This document shows, in pieces, positions 60,808 through 64,000 of a stretch of DNA of 64,000 bases. Position numbers and translations under genes: made by a program. How positions within the stretch are numbered: position 1 is the first letter of the stretch; the number at the start of each line of letters is the position of its first letter. The notes beneath the pieces were generated by a model. That model searched no databases. It saw only the letters and a program-made list of their open reading frames with translations, and was not told the DNA's origin. Source of the DNA: an uncultured Mediterraneibacter sp. (lineage in GTDB: Bacteria; Bacillota; Clostridia; Lachnospirales; Lachnospiraceae); assembly GCF_934330165.1 (NCBI RefSeq), contig NZ_CAKRGI010000006.1, positions 1-64,000 on the forward strand, read 5' to 3'.

Positions 60808-61005
60808 TTATTTGTAATCCGATTCATACAGATCTGATATTTTACATTTCAGTCCTGCTGCCAACTTCTCCAATGTAGCAAGTGTCGGATTAGAATTTTC
60901 ATCCATGAGCTTCTGCACCGTCGATTTTGGTACACCTGACATCATGGACACCTGACGCACAGTTAGGTTTTTTTCATATATTATTTTTTCTATTAAGATT
61001 TTCAT
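60808..61005 (-). CDS. Second XRE regulator (Cro/C1-type)
   Basis: 65 residues, essentially an HTH (VRQVSMMSGVPKSTVQKLMD; TLATLEKLAAGLKCKISDLY). No Shine-Dalgarno is visible before the ATG, so translation may be leaderless or weak. It is divergent from the exonuclease-BRCT gene and shares an imperfect palindrome with it. A second regulator beside the cI-like gene suggests control of the accessory gene rather than of lysis. Confidence 0.78.
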   Translation of the reverse strand: MKILIEKIIYEKNLTVRQVSMMSGVPKSTVQKLMDENSNPTLATLEKLAAGLKCKISDLYESDYK

Positions 61006-61053
61006 GCTAATAGTATGCTGATTTTATAAATAAATTATTCATGTAAATTCATG

Positions 61054-61078
61054 ATATAAACGGCTTAGCCGATTATAT
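61054..61078. promoter_or_regulatory. 12-bp inverted repeat between divergent genes
   Basis: Arms ATATAAACGGCT and AGCCGATTATAT (one mismatch) with a single-base centre. It is 48 bases before the second XRE gene and 52 before the exonuclease gene, a likely operator for both. Confidence 0.6.
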
Positions 61079-61129
61079 AAATAATCTTGTGGTGTAGATT
61101 AAAGGAATGATTCAAAATAGGAGGCACTT

Positions 61130-62350
61130 ATGAGGATTCACAAAGGACACAGTTTACTTGATTTTCCAAAATCATTTATAGTTGTCGATATCGAAACAAC
61201 CGGTTTCGATCCCTCCCACGATTTCATTATCGAAATTGGAGGAGTAAAAGTACAAAATGAGAGAATTATCGATACCTTTTCTTCTCTCATTAATCCCCAC
61301 ATGACGATTGATCCGTTTATTTCGTCATTAACAGGCATTACTGATCAGCAACTTTCTGAAGCTCCCGATATTAAACCAGTTTTGGAAACTTTTTCTGATT
61401 TTATCGGTGATTCGATTTTAGTTGGACACAATGTTCATTTTGACATTAATTTTTTATACGATAATTTTGATAGGCATCTTTCTCGTGCATTAACCAATGA
61501 CTTTGTTGATACATTAAGACTAAGCCGTCGCTTTTTCAAGGACGCTCCGTCACATAAGCTTGATGCTCTTGCCAGTTATCTCAACATTCCGGTAGATACT
61601 TCGCACAGGGCTCTTTCAGATTGTTATACTACGTTGCATCTTTATTCTCTTTTAAATGATGCTTCAACTCAAATCCCGGCATCTCAAAAAGAGCTGCTTG
61701 ATTCATTAACTTTTGATGATTCGAATCCGTTTTACGGCAAACGCCTTGTTGTCAAAGGAATCCCCCAAATATATTCCTTTGAATTCATGAAAGCTGTGTC
61801 AGAAAAGTGTACTGCAAAAATGAGCGATGTTTTTTACAATTCTTGTGATTATATCATTTTTAGTCATTATACATATAAGGCATTTATGAACGGATCTAAC
61901 AGTGCCAAATTTGAGAAAGCTAAAAAGCTGGTAGATTCAGGTACACTGACTATTCTGTCCGAAACTGAATGGTGCAAAATGTTAGGACTTCCCATTCCAG
62001 TTGGATCTCCATCCTCTCGCACTAATCTGTCTGCCAAGTATATAGTTACTGAAAAAACCGAATTTGATGAAACTCATCCATTATATGGGAAAACTTGTGT
62101 CTTTACCGGAACCCTTGAAAAAATGGCTCGAAAAGATGCCATGCAGATTGTAGTTGACCTGGGAGGACTTGTTGGTAATTCAGTGACCAAAAAGACCAAT
62201 TACTTAATTCTCGGAAATAATGATTATTGTTCATCTATTAAAGATGGAAAAAGTTCTAAACAGAAAAAAGCTGAAACTTTAAAGCTTTCTGGAAATGATA
62301 TTGAAATTATTTCTGAAAATGTCTTTTATGACATGATTGAAGAAGAATAA
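61130..62350 (+). CDS. DnaQ-like exonuclease with BRCT domain
   Basis: 406 residues. The N-terminal ~175 are a DEDDh 3'-5' exonuclease (VVDIETTG: Asp20, Glu22; GHNVHFD: Asp105; HRALSD: His159, Asp164), like PolC/DnaQ epsilon. The middle (~200-295) is a degenerate BRCT-like unit (FYGKRLVVKG); the C-terminal ~318-404 is a clear BRCT (GKTCVFTGTLEKMARKDAMQ, DLGGLVGNSVTKKTNYLI). Such fusions occur in Gram-positive genomes and may act in repair. Located as an accessory gene between the immunity and integrase genes. AGGAGG precedes the ATG. Confidence 0.85.
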   Translation: MRIHKGHSLLDFPKSFIVVDIETTGFDPSHDFIIEIGGVKVQNERIIDTFSSLINPHMTIDPFISSLTGITDQQLSEAPDIKPVLETFSDFIGDSILVGHNVHFDINFLYDNFDRHLSRALTNDFVDTLRLSRRFFKDAPSHKLDALASYLNIPVDTSHRALSDCYTTLHLYSLLNDASTQIPASQKELLDSLTFDDSNPFYGKRLVVKGIPQIYSFEFMKAVSEKCTAKMSDVFYNSCDYIIFSHYTYKAFMNGSNSAKFEKAKKLVDSGTLTILSETEWCKMLGLPIPVGSPSSRTNLSAKYIVTEKTEFDETHPLYGKTCVFTGTLEKMARKDAMQIVVDLGGLVGNSVTKKTNYLILGNNDYCSSIKDGKSSKQKKAETLKLSGNDIEIISENVFYDMIEEE

Positions 62351-62481
62351 TTAAAAACCGCCCCTTCGCCAAAAGGGACGGCACTGGAAGCACACGCCAA
62401 TGTGCTTATAGAATACCTCCGAAGAGATATCTTAAACGTGCTATATGCACTTCATCCAATAGATAGTGTATCATCTTCGGA

Positions 62482-62529
62482 CAGCTACTGCAAGCAGAAC
62501 GAGCGTTCTTTGCTGGCTGTTATTTTTAT
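62482..62529 (+). terminator. Hairpin with T tail upstream of the integrase
   Basis: CAGAACG-AGC-GTTCT core with a longer interrupted stem and a TTATTTTT tail, between the exonuclease-BRCT gene and int. Probably ends the former. Confidence 0.5.
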
Positions 62530-62554
62530 ACGCAATTTTAGGAGGAATGATATT

Positions 62555-63805
62555 ATGGCACTGATTAAATGTCCAGAATGTGAATTACAGGTAAGTGATA
62601 AAGCTCTCTCCTGCCCGCATTGCGGCTTTCCGTTGTTAAGGGGATCTCAAGAGCAGAAAAAACGTAGCACTCCCAGACGAATGAGATTACCTAATGGATT
62701 TGGAAGCATAACAGAAATTAAAGGGAAAAATTTGAGAAACCCATTTTTAGTTAGAGTCAGCATTGGGAAGACACCGACTGGTACTCCTATTACCAAATCA
62801 CTTAAACCGCAAGCGTATTTTAGAACATACAACGAAGCTTACGAAGCTCTCGTAGAATATAATCGTAATCCTTATGATTTAGATTTATCCATGACCGTTG
62901 CCGAATTGTATCAAAAATGGACCTCAAAATATTTCGATGAAGTTGCCGCATCTTATACGAGAACAATCACATCTGCATGGGCTTATTGTTCATCCGTTTA
63001 TAATATGCGTGCAAAAGATCTTCGGGCAAGACATATCAAAGGATGTATGGAAGATGGATTCCGCATAGAATCAAAAGGGAAAAATAAAGGTGAAAAAATT
63101 TATCCAACAGCAGGTACAAAAACAAAAATTAAATCCTTATTTAATTTAATGCTTGATTATGCAGTAGAATACGAGATTGTAGAAAAGAACTATGCCAGGG
63201 ATTTTGAAATTTCAAGAGAAACTGCAGAAGCTGTCGAATCCGCGAAAAAATCTCATATCATTTTTACTGAAGAAGAAATACAGATATTATGGGATAATGT
63301 CGGAAAGGTAAGATATGTTGATTGGATTCTGATGCAATGCTATATGGGATGGAGACCTCAGGAGCTTGCCACTCTTCGATTGGACGAGATAAATCTTGAT
63401 GAATGGTATATGCAGGCAGGAATGAAAACAGATGCCGGAAAACAAAGAATTGTTCCAATACATACAAAAGTCAGGAAATTATTAAAGGAGAATTATGCTT
63501 TTGCTGTATCTATCGGCAGTGATTACTTACTTAATGACAAAGGACAGACCCATGCCGGATCATGGAAATTGACTTATGATAAATACGCCAACCGATTTAA
63601 AAAAGCAATAAAAGAACTCAATCTTAATTCAGAGCATAGACCACATGATCCAAGAATGACCTTTATCACAAGATGTCAAAAAGCAAATGTAGATAAATTT
63701 GCATTAAAAGAAATGGTCGGACACTCAATACAGGATATCACAGAGTCTGTTTATACAATACGGGATGTTGAATGGCTACGTTCTGATCTTGAAAAAATGC
63801 AGTAA
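62555..63805 (+). CDS. int: Tyrosine integrase with N-terminal zinc ribbon
   Basis: Site-specific recombinase, 416 residues from ATG 62555 (AGGAGG 9 bases before). Zinc ribbon CPEC...CPHC (Cys6, 9, 20, 23), then an arm-binding/core-binding region (~45-225) and the catalytic domain: Arg267 (GWRPQELATLRL), His364-x-x-Arg367 (HDPRMTF), His390 (VGHS), Tyr400 (SVYT). The box II sequence HDPRM, not HDLRH, is a variant with both catalytic residues kept. Upstream in-frame codons from a GTG at 62402 are unlikely. Integrates and excises this prophage. Confidence 0.93.
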   Translation: MALIKCPECELQVSDKALSCPHCGFPLLRGSQEQKKRSTPRRMRLPNGFGSITEIKGKNLRNPFLVRVSIGKTPTGTPITKSLKPQAYFRTYNEAYEALVEYNRNPYDLDLSMTVAELYQKWTSKYFDEVAASYTRTITSAWAYCSSVYNMRAKDLRARHIKGCMEDGFRIESKGKNKGEKIYPTAGTKTKIKSLFNLMLDYAVEYEIVEKNYARDFEISRETAEAVESAKKSHIIFTEEEIQILWDNVGKVRYVDWILMQCYMGWRPQELATLRLDEINLDEWYMQAGMKTDAGKQRIVPIHTKVRKLLKENYAFAVSIGSDYLLNDKGQTHAGSWKLTYDKYANRFKKAIKELNLNSEHRPHDPRMTFITRCQKANVDKFALKEMVGHSIQDITESVYTIRDVEWLRSDLEKMQ

Positions 63806-63843
63806 AAAAGAATACCTGGTTCTCTTTTTATAAATATTATATT

Positions 63844-63887
63844 ATCGACAAGTCTCGGTATACAAGTAATCGACAAATAATCGACAA
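63844..63887. promoter_or_regulatory. Three ATCGACAA repeats, candidate integrase arm sites
   Basis: ATCGACAA at 63844-63851, 63869-63876 and 63880-63887, two of them 11 bases apart. Location right after int fits arm-type Int binding sites near attR. Confidence 0.5.
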
Positions 63888-63954
63888 ATAATGTGATTTT
63901 TACCCGTTTTTACTGGTTTTCAGATTAAAATAAATCAATATTTTCACATAAAAG

Positions 63955-63990
63955 AAAAACCCTTGAAACGTTGTATTTTCAAGGGTTTTC
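63955..63990. terminator. Terminator downstream of the integrase
   Basis: Perfect AAAACCCTTGAAA / TTTCAAGGGTTTT stem with an ~8-base loop and A/T tails. Only 10 bases from the window end; it may serve int or a facing host gene. Confidence 0.82.
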
Positions 63991-64000
63991 CGATATTTAC

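Larger units (their letters stand above)
31605..64000. mobile_element. Tailed temperate prophage, left end inside window, right end beyond it
   Basis: A continuous set of phage modules: lysis, tail, head, packaging, early replication, immunity and integrase. The left boundary is placed between 31,605 and 31,740, where a short coding tail ending EEAAKAGKF and its terminator look like a displaced 3' gene end. The integrase lies at the other end; no matching core is visible in the last 195 bases, so attR is probably just past 64,000. HK97-type capsid, Dit/Tal tail tip and long tape measure indicate a siphovirus. Confidence 0.92.

Overview
The window reads as chromosome plus integrated prophage from a Gram-positive, spore-forming, gut-type Clostridia, most likely a Lachnospiraceae member. 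Reasons: spore genes (gpr, spoIIP), AGGAGG-type ribosome binding sites, TTG and GTG starts, a eukaryote-like NADP isocitrate dehydrogenase, a sortase-anchored GH20 glycan hydrolase, a second type IIA topoisomerase pair and moderate-to-low GC. I cannot name the species from sequence alone.

Positions 1-31,500 are chromosome. In order, mostly on the minus strand: icd with a GntR/FCD regulator whose promoter contains a near-ideal operator; a 1,497-residue cell-wall-anchored GH20 hexosaminidase or lacto-N-biosidase-like enzyme; rpsO with its own promoter and structured leader; the translation/transcription operon rimP-nusA-rnpM(ylxR)-ylxQ-infB-rbfA-nrnA-truB-ribF; a parE/parC-like pair; the sporulation pair gpr-spoIIP; rpsT; a phosphoribosyltransferase; ilvN-ilvC; an ABC-F ATPase; an acidic membrane protein; a cupin; and a divergon in which a small XRE regulator plus DUF3169 membrane protein faces an unknown four-helix membrane protein across three tandem operators.

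From about 31.6 kb to beyond the right edge lies a tailed temperate prophage of HK97-like morphogenesis. Its left end lies beside what looks like a displaced 3' gene end. The minus-strand late operon runs, in transcription order, from small proteins and HNH through terminase, portal, ClpP-like protease, capsid, connectors, tail tube, the G/GT frameshift pair, tape measure, Dit, tail endopeptidase, peptidoglycan amidase, BppU and fibre proteins to holin and lysin. A late promoter with an inverted repeat between its -35 and -10 boxes lies at about 50.53-50.56 kb. It sits just downstream of a terminator that closes the early/middle operon, whose last gene encodes a sigma-region-4-like regulator. 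The early operon (60.1 to 50.7 kb, minus strand) carries an HUH (rolling-circle type) Rep protein, an RNase H-like protein, a helicase-methyltransferase fusion, HNH and zinc-finger proteins and many tiny, translationally coupled genes. The immunity region (60.1-61.1 kb) holds a cI-like repressor and a second XRE regulator. A DnaQ-exonuclease/BRCT protein and a zinc-ribbon tyrosine integrase follow on the plus strand.

The most interesting signal is upstream of the HUH rep gene. A plus-strand extended -10 promoter (58,632-58,660) is followed about 40 bases later by a strong intrinsic terminator (58,702-58,736). This predicts an RNA of about 70 nt antisense to the rep leader, an arrangement like the counter-transcribed RNAs that set copy number in rolling-circle plasmids, here inside a tailed prophage. 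Other notable points are the helicase-methyltransferase fusion with its ribosome binding site apparently hidden in a hairpin, a lysin whose C-terminal module continues in frame after a stop codon, and two proteins ending in C-type-lectin-like GVRP domains.
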